Below, in pieces: positions 33,776 through 45,642 of a DNA stretch of 64,000 nt. The stretch spans positions 70,071,924 through 70,135,923 of the forward strand of contig NC_086024.1 in NCBI RefSeq assembly GCF_036323735.1, given 5' to 3'. Numbering within the stretch: the stretch's first letter is position 1; every line of letters begins with the position of its first letter. The notes below the pieces were generated by a model. It did not search any database. It had not been told where the DNA came from and was given only the letters and a program-made list of their open reading frames with translations. This DNA comes from Rattus norvegicus. Lineage: Eukaryota; Chordata; Mammalia; Rodentia; Muridae. The translations under genes and the position numbers were made by a program.

Positions 33776-35690
33776 TCTAAAATAGAATATACAAAATAAT
33801 TTCTGGGAACATTATTCCATTTATATTTCATGTGGAAAATTAACTTACACCATAGTTTTCTTCTTTTAAGGACACATAACAGATTGAAATATAATTTTAT
33901 AAAAAAATGAGACAAAAACTGTTTATTCCTTTTATAAAGGAAAGAGATGTCATTTTCTGTAAAGCATATGACAAGATCTCACATGGGCTACATCACAGAG
34001 TCTAGGACAGTTCTGAGTACCAAGAGTTTGAACAGTTCTTTTTTGATTTTACAATGTGTTATCTAGCTTTCAACAACTGTCAAATGTGAAGTCATTTACC
34101 TCCAGATTCTGAAATTTGAGTTTCACTTTGATAACGTTAGTTTATTGGAGGAAAGGTTTTATAAATCATTCCTAGACTTGAAGAGGCAAATTAGATTTTC
34201 ATCACCTAGAGTAATAGTTGAAGTTTGCTTCATTATATGCAACCATCCTCTTTCCTCTGCATCCCAGCCCACCCAGTTTGTGTTTTACATTTCTTTACTA
34301 TTTTTGAAACAGTCATATTTTTGCTATAGATCACCTGTCTTAGGAAATTTTGAGCATATCAGTCAAGTTTCATGTAACGGTAATGCCATACATCAATCAT
34401 TCCAGGGGTGATATTCCATATTTTAAATATGTTTTGTATTAAAGTAATCCACCTCTGTTTAGAAATCTGGAGGTTGGACTTCACATTCCGAAAGGAGTTA
34501 AGAGCAGAAGTGCAGGAGACCTCTGTGAGGTTTCCAGGTTAGGGCCGCCACCAGAAAGACTAAGATAATACTGCTTAATCCACAGCCATATTCAACCTAG
34601 CTAAACTCCAAAAGGTAATCTTAAAGTAGGAATACGTAGTAAGAGACTTGTTTCATCTAAGAGGCTTACAGATATATTTAGAATGTCCTTTCAACAAAAG
34701 AGTTCATCTTCCTGAGTTCATCTTACTTCACCAGGAAGTTAATCACAAAGAATTAATTCAGTATGTACAAAAACGGATTAATATACACTATGTGCATTGA
34801 TCTCGGTTTTTCTCTATTACTTTTTTTAAGCCAGCATTTAAGAACTACAAGAATGTGATTTTTGGCTACCTAGGACTGAAATTAAGAATGCCTGGGTTGT
34901 AAAACAGTAAGAATTGTGCAAGTAATGTTTGCAGATAATGGACGATAGTAAGTAGTATGTTTCCTTGTTTTACCAAAGTCAAGTTAATGACACAGTTTGA
35001 GTTTCCTTATACATCAGCATGTGTTTTCTCAGATGAAAAACAGCATTCTACTTATTTTTGGGACAACAAACAAGTATCACATAATGGCCTTGCAGAATAT
35101 CCTAGTATGTTATAGATATTTTCTGGATTTGCATCTCATGACAGTTGTGCATGAATTGTGAGCAGCAGTAACATTATGAACCATCAGTTGTAAACGGGAC
35201 ATTATTATAAAATAGCTCTGAAAATGTCCAAAATAATCCATGTCAAAGTCTGGTAAATAACAGTCTAGCCCCCCTGTTCCTGCTACTGTACCGCGAAGGC
35301 TCATATCACCTAAGTAACATAGCTTTTCCTTACTTAACACTGCTCCTATTTTCATCATGCACCCCAGCTTGGGTCATTTCAGCATAGGTTACCTTAATAG
35401 CTCTCAGACACTACAATTAAAATCCACAGTAATAACAGATATACAGGTGACAATTTCCTTCTATTTTATAGGAAAATTATCACGTCTTACATTGTAGTTT
35501 TGTCTATTCTAAAAAACCTGGAATTTTAATTTCTTATAAAATAACCTTAGTTGATAATAAAAATTATGGTACTATAAAAAATAGTGGGAGAGAAAGAAAT
35601 GCAGTATTCTATGCCTGTATTTAAGAGGCTACATTATTTGGCCAAAACTGCTTAATAAATAAGATTTGATACTCAATATATTTTAATATT
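33776..35690. other. Unassigned sequence
   Basis: AT-rich, no coding signal. The segment 34440-34680 is less AT-rich and might be an old dispersed repeat, but I cannot place it. Confidence 0.4.
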
Positions 35691-36129
35691 TTATTAATAG
35701 TTTTCTATTAACAACTTCATAATTATATATAGTGTATTATCATTATCACCTATATTTTATTTTCCCGCCCTACCACCTCCTCTTCTTCCATCCAAAATTT
35801 TTCCCCTTATTGATGGTTTTGTATTTTGTCATGCGTTCTAGTCAGTTTAACTCATGTCTTCCATGCAACCATGACTTTAGAACTATTCAGTGGAGCCTTG
35901 TGGGCTAGACAAAATCTGCCCCTCTTAGAAAAATTAGTTGACAGTAGTTCTACTGTAACGTGTAGGGCCCTGAGATACCCTTGTTCAGATATAACCAGTC
36001 GTTAGCCTATTCAATATTATGTAGACTCAGTGTGAGTAGCCACTGTTTTATTAGTTAATGATTATAATGGCTGTGTTCTGCTTAGAAGATGGTATCTTAG
36101 AGTCCTTCTGTTTTAGTATTCTATTAGCA
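35691..36129. other. Unassigned; possible old L1 3' UTR or other repeat
   Basis: It precedes the Lx-4 3' UTR and contains CCTATATTTTATTTTCCCGCCC and a C/T-rich strip that resemble the start of an L1 3' UTR on the minus strand. The following text (GTGGGCTAGACAAAATCTGC and onward) I cannot assign. Confidence 0.3.
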
Positions 36130-37636
36130 TTAGTGGTATTAGTATTAGTACTAATATTAGTATTCACTTTACATCCCACTCACTGCTTCCCTCCCACAAT
36201 TTTTTGTCCCATCTATCATGCCATTCTTCTTTGAACATTTGGGGGCCTGACACCCTGGCATATTAAACCTCTATGATGCTAGGCTCATCCTCTCCTAGCA
36301 CAACAAAGTATCATTAGTGGTGTCAGAATTTGGTGCTTACCCATGAGATGGGTCTCCAGTTGGGCCAGTTATTGGAGGGCTTTTCCCTCAAACTCTACTC
36401 TACCCACAATCCCTGCATTTCTCATAGACATGATAAATTTGTGATCAAAAGTTTTGTGGGTAGGTTGGCATACCTCTGCTCCATTGGATTTCCTTCCTGG
36501 CTGTCTAGGAGGCATCCTCTTCAGGTTCCATATGTTCCCAGTGTTGTGAGTCACAGCTAACAACACCCCTATTGATTCCTGAGCACATCCCTTATCTCAT
36601 GTCTCTTGTCTCCTCCTGGAGATGGCCTCTATCTCCCCAACCCTGTCAGTTGCCGATTCACATTTATTCTCAGGTTATCCGGCCATCCCTCCTGTCTCTC
36701 CTCAGACCTGATCCTGTGCCTCCACCCTCCCCTCCCTTTCCCCTCTCTGACCCAGTTCAGTTCCTCCATCTGCCTCTTATGACCATTTTACTTACTATTC
36801 TATGTGAGATTTAAGCATTGTGCCTTCCCTCTTGTTCAGCTTCTTTGGGTCTCTTGTGATTAGCATGGGAATCCTGTATTTTATGGCTATTATTGACCTA
36901 TAAGTAAGTAGATACAGTTCATGTCCTTTAGGTACTCGACTGATATAACTTGAGCACACAGGATGGTACGTTCAAGTTCCATCCATTTGCCTCCAAAATT
37001 CATGATGACTTTGCTTTTAATAGCTGAAAAGTATTCAATTGTGTCGATATACCACATTTTTCTTTATCCATTCATCAGTTGGGGGACATCTAGGTGACTT
37101 TCAGTTTCTGACTATTTCAAATAAAGCTTCTATGAACATACTTGAACAGGTGTCTTTGTGAAATGGAGGAGCACCTTTTGGGTATATACGTTGGAGTGGT
37201 ATAGCTAGCTGTGTTTTGATGTATAACTATCCCCAGTTTTCTAAGAAATTGTCAAATTATGTTCCAAAGGGGTTGTACAAGTTTGCACTCCCAACAGAAA
37301 CGGAAGCATGTTCCCCTTGCTTCACATACTTGCCAGCATGTGCTATCACTTGAGTATTCAAACCATTCTATTGGCTTTAAGATGGAATCACAGAGTTGAT
37401 TTCATTTGCATTACCCTGTCTAAGGACTTTGAACATTTCTTTATGTGTTTCTCCTCCATTTGTGATTCTTTTGTTGAAAATTCCCTGTTTAGCTCTAAGC
37501 CCCATTTTTAAATTTGGGTTATTTGGGTTGTTGGTGTTTAACTTCTTGTGTTCTTTATAAATTTTGGATATTAGTTCTCTGATGCAGGGTTGGTGAAGAT
37601 CCTTTCTCAATCTGTAGGCTTCCATTTTGTCCTCTT
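36130..37636 (-). mobile_element. L1: Lx-4, 3' part (3' UTR and ORF2 C-terminal end)
   Basis: Old L1 on the minus strand. The 3' UTR (36130-36900) has landmarks CACCCTGGCATATTAAACC, CCCATGAGATGGGTCTCCAG and TTCAGGTTCCATATGTTCCC. It is followed by the end of ORF2 (about 36900-37636) with many stops. It is cut at CCATTTTGTCCTCTT by the insertion of L1-D and resumes at 44269. Confidence 0.8.
37622..37636. repeat. Target-site duplication of L1-D, left copy
   Basis: CCATTTTGTCCTCTT here matches 44254-44268 perfectly (15 bp). It flanks the poly-T and the 5' end of L1-D, proving insertion by target-primed reverse transcription into Lx-4 ORF2. Confidence 0.97.
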
Positions 37637-38359
37637 TTTTTTTTTTTTTATTAACTTGAGTATTTCTTATATACATTTCGAGTGTTATTCCCTTTCCCGG
37701 TATCCGGGCAAACATCCCCCTCCCCCCTCCCCTTCCTTATGGGTGTTCCCCTCCCAACCCTCCCCCCACTGCCGCCCTCCCCCCAACAGTCTAGTTCACT
37801 GGGGGTTCAGTCTTAGCAGGACCCAGGGCTTCCCCTTCCACTGGTGCTCTTACAAGGATATTCATTGCTACCTATGAGGTCAGAGTCCAGGGTCAGTCCA
37901 TGTATAGTCTTTAGGTAGTGGCTTAGTCCCTGGAAGCTCTGGTTGCTTGGCATTGTTGTACATATGGGGTCTCGAGCCCCTTCAAGCTCTCCCAGTTCTT
38001 TCTCTGATTCCTTCAACGGGGGTTCTATTCTCAGTTCAGTGGTTGGCTGCTGGTATTCGCCTCTGTATTTGCTGTATTCTGGCTGTGTCCCTCAGGAGCG
38101 ATCTATATCCGGCTCCTGTCGGTCTGCACTTCTTTGCTTCATTCATCTTGTCTAATTGGGTGGCTGTATATGTATGGGCCACATGTGGGGCAGGCTCTGA
38201 ATGGGTGTTCCTTCAGTCTCTGTTTTAATCTTTGCCTCTCTCTTCCCTGCCAAGGGTATTCTTGTTCCCCTTTTGAAGAAGGAGTGAAGCATTCACATTT
38301 TGATCATCCGTCTTGAATTTCATTTGTTCTAGGCATCTAGGGTAATTCAAGCATTTGGG

Positions 38360-41300
38360 CTAATAGCCACTTATCAATGAGTGCATACCATGTATGTCTT
38401 TCTGTGATTGGGTTAGCTCACTCAGGATGATGTTTTCCAGTTCCAACCATTTGCCTACGGATTTCATAAACTCGTTGTTTTTGATAGCTGAGTAATATTC
38501 CATTGTGTAGATGTACCACATTTTCTGTATCCATTCCTCTGTTGAAGGGCATCTGGGTTCTTTCCAGCTTCTGGCTATTATAAATAAGGCTGCAATGAAC
38601 ATAGTGGAGCACGTTTCTTTTTTATATGTTGTGGCATCTTTTGGGTATATGCCCAAGAGAGGTATAGCTGGATCCTCAGAAGTTCAATGTCCAATTTTCT
38701 GAGGATCCTCCAGACTGATTTCCAGAATGGTTGTACCAGTTTGCAATCCCACCAACAATGGAGGAGCGTTCCTCTTTCTCCACATCCTCGCCAGCATCTG
38801 CTGTCCCCTGAGTTTTTGATCTTAGCCATTCTCACTGGTGTGAGGTGAAATCTCAGGGTTGTTTTGATTTGCATTTCCCTTATAACTAAAGATGTTGAAC
38901 ATTTCTTTAGGTGTTTCTCAGCCATTCGGCATTCCTCAGCTGTGAATTCTTTGTTTAGCTCTGAGCCCCATTTTTTAATTGGGTTATTTGTTTCCCTGCG
39001 GTCTAACTTCTTGAGTTCTTTGTATATTTTGGATATAAGGCCTCTATCTGTTGTAGGATTGGTAAAGATCTTTTCCCAATCTGTTGGTTGCCGTTTTGTC
39101 CTAACCACAGTGTCCTTTGCCTTACAGAAGCTTTGCAGTTTTATGAGATCCCATTTGTTGATTCTTGATCTTAGAGCGTAAGCCATTGGTGTTTTGTTCA
39201 GGAAATTTTTTCCAGTGCCCATGTGTTCCAGATGCTTCCCTAGTTTTTCTTCTATTAGTTTGAGTGTGTCTGGTTTGATGTGGAGGTCCTTGATCCACTT
39301 GGACTTAAGCTTTGTACAGGGTGATAAGCATGGATCAATCTGCATTCTTCTACATGTTGACCTCCAGTTGAACCAGCACCATTTGCTGAAAATGCTATCT
39401 TTTTTCCATTGGATGGTTTTGGCTCCTTTGTCAAAAATCAAGTGACCAAAGGTGTGTGGGTTCATTTCTGGGTCTTCAATTCTATTCCATTGGTCTATCT
39501 GTCTGTCTCTGTACCAATACCATGCAGTTTTTATCACTATTGCTCTGTAATACTGCTTGAGTTCAGGGATAGTGATTCCCCCTGAAGTCCTTTCATTGTT
39601 GAGGATAGCTTTAGCTATCCTGGGTTTTTTGTTATTCCAGATGAATTTGCAAATTGTTCTGTCTAACTCTTTGAAGAATTGGATTGGTATTTTGATGGGG
39701 ATTGCATTGAATCTGTAGATCGCTTTTGGAAAAATGGCCATTTTTACTATATTAGTCCTGCTAATCCATGAGCATGGGAGATCTTTCCATCTTCTGAGGT
39801 CTTCTTCAATTTCCTTCTTCAGTGTCTTGAAGTTCTTATTGTACAGATCTTTTACTTGCTTTGTTAAAGTCACACCAAGGTACTTTATATTATTTGGGTC
39901 TATTATGAACGGTGTCATTTCCCTAATTTCTTTCTCGGCTTGTTTCTCTTTTGTATAGAGGAAGGCAACTGATTTATTTGAGTTAATTTTATACCCAGCC
40001 ACTTTGCTGAAGTTGTTTATCAGCTTTAGTAGTTCTCTGGTGGAACGTTTGGGATCACTTAAATATACTATCATATCATCTGCAAATAGTGATATTTTGA
40101 CTTCTTCTTTTCCGATCTGTATCCCCTTGACCTCCTTTTGTTGTCTGATTGCTCTGGCTAGAACTTCAAGAACTATATTGAATAAGTAGGGAGAGAGTGG
40201 GCAGCCTTGTCTAGTCCCTGATTTTAGTGGGATTGCTTCAAGTTTCTCTCCATTTACTTTAATGTTAGCAACTGGTTTGCTATATATGGCTTTTACTGTG
40301 TTCAGGTATGGGCCTTGAATTCCTAATCTTTCCAGGACTTTTATCATGAAGGGATGTTGAATCTTGTCAAATGCTTTCTCAGTGTCTAATGAAATGATCA
40401 TGTGGTTTTGTTCATTAAGTTTGTTTATATAATGGATCACGTTGATGGTTTTCCGTATATTAAACCATCCCTGCATGCCTGGGATGAAGCCTACTTGGTC
40501 ATGGTGGATAATTGTTTTGATGTGCTCTTAGATTCGGTTTGCCAGAATTTTGTTGAGTATTTTTCGTCGATATTCATAAGGGAAATTGGTCTGAAGTTCT
40601 CTTTCTTTGTTGTGTCTTTGTGTGGTTTAGGTATAAGAGTAATTGTGGCTTCGTAGAAGGTATTCGGTAGTGATCCATCTGTTTCAATTTTGTGGAATAG
40701 TTTGGATAATATTGGTATGAGGTCTTCTATGAAGGTTTGATAGAATTCTGCACTAAAATCGTCTGGACCTGGGCTCTTTTTGGTTGGGAGACCTTTAATG
40801 ACTGCTTCTATTTCCTTAGGAGTTATGGGGTTGTTTAACTGGTTTATCTGTTCCTGATTTAACTTTGGTACCTGGTATCTGTCTAGGAAATTGTCCATTT
40901 CCTGAAGATTTTCAAGTTTTGTTGAATATAGGTTTTTATAGTAAGATATGATGATTTTCTGAATTTCCTCTGAATCTGTTGTTATGTCTCCCTTTTCATT
41001 TCTGATTTTGTTAATTTGGACGCACTCTCTGTGTCCTCTCATTAGTCTGGCTAAGGGTTTATCTATCTTGTTGATTTTCTCAAAGAACCAACTTTTGGTT
41101 CTGTTGATTCTTTCTATGGTCCTTTTTGTTTCTACTTGGTTGATTTCAGCTCTGAGTTTGATTATTTCCTGCCTTCTACTCCTCCTGGGTGTATTTGCTT
41201 CTTTTTGTTCTAGAGCTTTTAGGTGTGCTGTCAAGCTGCTGACATATGCTCTTTCCTGTTTCTTTCTGCAGACACTCAGCGCTATGAGTTTTCCTCTTAG

Positions 41301-42185
41301 CACAGCTTTCATTTTGTCCCATAAACTTGGGTATGTTGTACCTTCATTTTCATTAAATTCTAAAAAGTTTATATTTTCTTTCTTTATTTCTTCCTTGACC
41401 AGGTTATCATTGAGTATAGCATTGTTCAATTTCCACGTATATGTGGGCATTCTTCCCTTATTGTTATTGAAGACCAGTTTTAGGCCGTGGTGGTCCGATA
41501 GCACGCATGGGATTATTTCTATCTTTCTGTACCTGTTGAGGCCCGTTTTTTGACCAATTATATGGTCAATTTTGGAGAAAGTACCATGAGGAGCTGAGAA
41601 GAAGGTATATCCTTTTGCTTTAGGATAGAATGTTCTATAAATATCCGTTAAGTCCATTTGGCTCATGACTTCTCTTAGTCTGTCTACATCTCTGTTTAAT
41701 TTCTGTTTCCATGATCTGTCCATTGATGAGAGTGGGGTGTTGAAATCGCCCACTATTATTGTGTGAGGTGCAATGTGTGTTTTGAGCTTTAGTAAGGTTT
41801 CTTTTACATATGTAGGTGCCCTTGTATTTGGGGCATAGATATTTAGGATTGAGAGTTCATCTTGGTGGATTTTTCCTTTGATGAATGTGAAGTATCCTTC
41901 CTTATCTTTTTTGATGACTTTTAGTTGAAAATTGATTTTATTTGATATTAGAATGGCTACTCCAGCTTGCTTCTTCTGACCATTTGCTTGGAAAATTGTT
42001 TTCCAGCCTTTCACTCTGAGGTAATATCTGTCTTTGTCTCTGAGGTGTGTTTCCTGTAGGCAGCAGAATGCAGGGTCCTCGTTGCGTATCCAGTTTGTTA
42101 ATCTATGTCTTTTTATTGGGGAGTTGAGGCCATTGATGATGAGAGATATTAAGGAATAGTGATTATTGCTTCCCGTTATATTCAC
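38360..42185 (-). pseudogene. L1-D ORF2, two single-base frame breaks
   Basis: ORF2p supplies endonuclease and reverse transcriptase. Frame 1 (to 40491, 564 residues) covers the endonuclease and the start of the RT domain. Frame 2 (38578-40476, 632 residues) covers most of RT, including DTEKAF, GCPLSP and FADD, and the Cys-rich region (CWRGCG...HCWWDC). Frame 3 (38360-38656) is the conserved C-terminus. One missing base near 40564 and one near 38680 separate them. The region disrupted by a 5-bp deletion in L1-A and L1-B is intact here (41272-41288). The endonuclease keeps the E43, D145/N147, D205 and D229/H230 equivalents, but the N14 equivalent is Ile (codon 42138-42140). Confidence 0.95.
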
Positions 42186-42244
42186 ATTTGGATGTGAGGT
42201 TATGTTTGTGTGCTTTCATTCTCTTTGTTTTGTTGCCAAGACGA

Positions 42245-43321
42245 TTAGTTTCTTGTTTCTTCTAGGGTATAGTTCGCCTCCTTATGTTGGGCTTTACCAT
42301 TTATTATCCTTTGTATTGCTGGATTTGTAGAAAGATATTGTGTAAATTTGGTTTTGTCATGGAATATCTTGTTTTCTCCATCTATGTTAATTGAGAGTTT
42401 TGCAGGATACAGTAACCTGGGCTGGCATTTGTGTTCTCTTAGGGTCTGTATGACATCAGTCCAGGATCTTCTGGCCTTCATAGTTTCTGGCGAGAAGTCT
42501 GGTGTGATTCTGATAGGTCTGCTTTTATATGTTACTTGACCTTTTTCCCTTACTGCTTTCAATATTCTTTCTTTATTTTGTGCGTTTGGTGTTTTGACTA
42601 TTATGTGACGGGAGGTGTTTCTTTTCTGGTCCAATCTATTTGGAGTTCTGTAGGCTTCTTGTACGCCTATGGGTATCTCTTTTTTTAGGTTAGGGAAGTT
42701 TTCTTCTATGATTTTGTTGAAGATATTTACTGGTCCTTTGAGCTGGGAGTCTTCACTCTCTTCTATACCTATTATCCTTAGGTTTGATCTTCTCATTGAG
42801 TCCTGGATTTCCTGTATGTTTTGGACCAGTAGCTTTTTCCGCTTTACATTATCTTTGACAGTTGAGTCAATGATTTCTATGGAATCTTCTGCTCCTGAGA
42901 TTCTCTCTTCCATCTCTTGTATTCTGTTGGTGAGGCTTGTATCTACAGCTCCTTGTCTCTTCTTTTGGTTTTCTATATCCAGGGTTGTTTCCATGTGTTC
43001 TTTCTTGATTGCTTCTATTTCCATTTTTAGTTCCTTCAACTGTTTGATTGTGTTTTCCTGGAATTCTTTCAGGGATTTTTGCGATTCCTCTCTGTTGGCT
43101 TCTACTTGTTTATTAATGTTTTCCTGTTTTTCCCTAAGGGAGTTCTTCATGTCTTTCTTGAAGTCCTCCAGCATCATGATCAAATATGATTTTGAAACTA
43201 GATCTTGCTTTTCTGGTGTGTTTGGATATTCCATGTTTGTTTTGGTAGGAGAATTGGGCTCCGATGATGGCATGTAGTCTTGGTTTCTGTTGCTTGGGTT
43301 CCTGCGCTTGCCTCTCGCCAT
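42245..43321 (-). CDS. L1-D ORF1, full-length frame
   Basis: An uninterrupted 358-residue ORF1p frame, the expected full length. It begins MARGKRRNPSNRNQ. It has a heptad-rich coiled coil (about 45-170), an RRM-like domain (about 177-245, starting RRSNLRIIGIEESED) and a C-terminal domain (about 255-325, with RPIRITPDFSPETMKARRSW). It carries the longer MKNSLRE form at 58-64 shared with L1-C. ORF1p forms trimers, binds L1 RNA and acts as a nucleic-acid chaperone in cytoplasmic RNPs. No inactivating change is visible. Confidence 0.95.
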   Translation of the reverse strand: MARGKRRNPSNRNQDYMPSSEPNSPTKTNMEYPNTPEKQDLVSKSYLIMMLEDFKKDMKNSLREKQENINKQVEANREESQKSLKEFQENTIKQLKELKMEIEAIKKEHMETTLDIENQKKRQGAVDTSLTNRIQEMEERISGAEDSIEIIDSTVKDNVKRKKLLVQNIQEIQDSMRRSNLRIIGIEESEDSQLKGPVNIFNKIIEENFPNLKKEIPIGVQEAYRTPNRLDQKRNTSRHIIVKTPNAQNKERILKAVREKGQVTYKSRPIRITPDFSPETMKARRSWTDVIQTLREHKCQPRLLYPAKLSINIDGENKIFHDKTKFTQYLSTNPAIQRIINGKAQHKEANYTLEETRN

Positions 43322-44253
43322 CAGATTATCTCTAGTGTTACTTTGTTCTGCTATTTCTGACAGTGGCTAGACTGTCCTATAAGCCTGTGTGTCAGGAGTG
43401 CTGTAGACCTGTTTTCCTCTCTTTCAGTCAGTTATGGGGACAGAGTGTTCTGCTTTCGGGTGTGTAGTTTTTCCTCTCTACAGGTCTTCAGCTCTTTTTG
43501 TGGGCCTGTGTCTTGAGTTCACCAGGCAGCTTTCTTGCAGCAGAAAGGTTGGTATTACCTGTGGTCCTGAGGCTCAAGTTCGCTCGCGGGGTGCTGCCCA
43601 CGGGCTCTCTGTGGCGGCAGAAACCAGGAAGACCTGTGCAGCCCCTTCCGGGAGCTTCAGTGCACCAGGGTTCCAGATGGCCTTTGGTGTTTTCCTCTGG
43701 CGTCCGAGATGTGTATGCAGAGTGCAGTCTCTTCTGGTTTCCCAGGCGTGTCTGCCTCTCTGAGGGTTTAGCTCTCCCTCCCACGGGATTTGGGTGCAGA
43801 GAACTGTTTATCCGGTCAGGTTTCTTCAGTTTCCGGCGGTGTCTCAGGCAGGGGTCCTGCCGCTCCTGGGCCCTCTCCCACGGGAGCCCAGAGGCCTTAT
43901 ACAGTTTCCTCTTGGGCCAGGGATGTGGGCAGGGGTGGGCAGTGTTGGTGGTCTCTTCCGCTCTGCAGCCTTAGGAGTGCCCACCCGACCAGGCGGTGAG
44001 GTCTCTTTCCCACAGGGTCTGGGAGCAGAGAGCTGCTGTGGGCCGGGATCCGCGGGTGTGGGACTTCCGGTAAACACAGGACGTGCCCGGTCCTAGAGGA
44101 ATTCTGCCTCTGTGTCCCGATTTCACCAGGCAGCTTTCTTGCAGCAGACAAGTTGGTCTTACCTGTGGTCCCGAGGCTCAAGTTTGCTCGCGGGCTGCTG
44201 CCCACGGCTCTCCGCGGAGGCAGCAACCAGGAAGACCTGTGCCGCCCCTTCTC
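43322..44253 (-). promoter_or_regulatory. L1-D 5' UTR with a partial second unit
   Basis: CACCAGGCAGCTTTCTTGCAG occurs at 43520 and 44124, a 604-bp period. The proximal unit ends at about 44068 (GGGACTTCC) and the second begins GGTAAACACAGG. The second unit stops at the target-site duplication, so it is the natural 5' limit of this insertion. Confidence 0.88.
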
Positions 44254-44268
44254 CCATTTTGTCCTCTT
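44254..44268. repeat. Target-site duplication of L1-D, right copy
   Basis: CCATTTTGTCCTCTT, identical to 37622-37636. Lx-4 ORF2 sequence resumes directly after it. Confidence 0.97.
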
Positions 44269-44706
44269 AATGGTGTCTTTTCTCATACAGAGCTTTTCAG
44301 TTTCATAAAGTCCTATTTATCAGTTGTTCATCTTAGATCCTGAGCCACTCTTTGTTCAGAAAATTATCTCATGTACCAATGCATTCAAGGCTATTTCTGA
44401 CTTATTTTCTTCTCTATGATGTTGAGTGTATCTGGATTTATGTTGAAGTCTTTGTTTCAATTGGACATGAATTTTGTGCAGGGCAATAAATATGGATCTA
44501 TTTGCATTCTTCTACATGTAGATATCCACTTAGACCAGCACCATTTGGTGAAGTTGCTTTTTCTTTATTGTATGGTTTTGGCTTCTTGATAAAAAAAGTT
44601 AAGTGTCCATAGGTATTTGGGTTTATTTATGGATCTTTTATTTGATTCTATTGAGCAATGTATCTGCTTCTGTTTTAATACCATACAGTTTTATTTCTGT
44701 AGTCTA

Positions 44707-44968
44707 AAACTTTTTTGTGGGGATGTTTAGGTACATTTGAAATCCTATCCCCTTTACCTTACCCAACCACTCACCCTTTCCCTCCTCCTTACCCTGACAT
44801 TCCTCTACCCTGGGGGGGGGGGGTTATTAATCCTTGGCAGGACCAAGGATTTCTCCTCCCTTTGGTGCCCAACATGGCCATATGCAACTACATATGTACT
44901 GGAGCCATGCATGAGTCTGTCCATGTGTACTTTTTGGATGGTTGTTTAGTCCCTGTGAGTTCTGGTTG
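44707..44968 (-). mobile_element. L1: 5'-truncated L1 tail inserted in Lx-4
   Basis: A reverse-complement L1 3' UTR: ACATTTGAAATCCTATCCCC, a C-rich strip, a G homopolymer at 44812-44823, CCTTGGCAGGACCAAGG, then GGTTGTTTAGTCCCTG. Flanks resemble a long imperfect target-site duplication: TAATACCATACAGTTTTAT near 44677 and TAATACCATGAAGTTTTAAT near 44970. Confidence 0.8.
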
Positions 44969-45642
44969 GTAATACCATGAAGTTTTAATCACTATTGTTC
45001 TGTAGTATAATTTAAGGTCAATGATGGTGATCTCTCCTTAAGTTTCTTTACTGTTTTGGATTGTTTGGGCTATCCTGCCTTTTATATTTATTTATTTTTA
45101 TATGAAGTTTAGAATTGCTCTTTGAAGATATATAAAAATTGTGCTGAACTTTCAAATAGGATTGCAAGGAATATGTAGATTGCTTTTGATAAGATCATCA
45201 TTTTCACTATGCCAATCTTACCTACCCATGAGCATGAGAGATCTTTCCATCTTCTGATATCTTCTGTTTCTTTCTTTAGGGACTTGAAATTCTTTGTTTG
45301 AGTTACACCAAGATATTTTGCATTATTCATGGCTATTGTAGAGGGTATTGTTTCACTAATTTCTTTCTGAGTCAATTTATCATTTGTATAAAGGAGGGCT
45401 ACTGATTTCTTTGAGTTAATATTGTATCCAACTCCTGTGCTAAAGATACAGAAATTCCCTGGTAGTAGAAATTTTGAGGTTGTTTCTGTATACTACCATA
45501 TCCTCCAGAAATAGTCCTTCTTTTCTAATTTATGTCCCCTTTATCATCTTTAGTTTTCTTATCGTGCTGGTTAAACTTCAAATATTATATTGAATGAAAA
45601 GGGCAGCTTTTTGTTCCTGGCTTTTTTTCTTTTCTTTTTTTA

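Larger units (their letters stand above)
37637..44253 (-). mobile_element. L1: L1-D: best-preserved rat L1, inserted in Lx-4
   Basis: A 6.6-kb minus-strand L1: 5' UTR of one full plus a partial second unit (43322-44253), ORF1 (42245-43321, intact frame), a 59-bp spacer, ORF2 (38360-42185, two single-base frame breaks), a G-rich 3' UTR (about 37655-38359) and an A-tail (poly-T at 37635-37649). A perfect 15-bp target-site duplication brackets it. Its completeness and perfect duplication make it likely the most recent L1 insertion in this block. Confidence 0.97.

Noticed and set aside
40984..41553. A 189-codon plus-strand open frame as a possible gene.
   Set aside because: It lies exactly antisense to L1-D ORF2 and has shorter counterparts antisense to the other L1s. 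It is a shadow of ORF2 codon usage.
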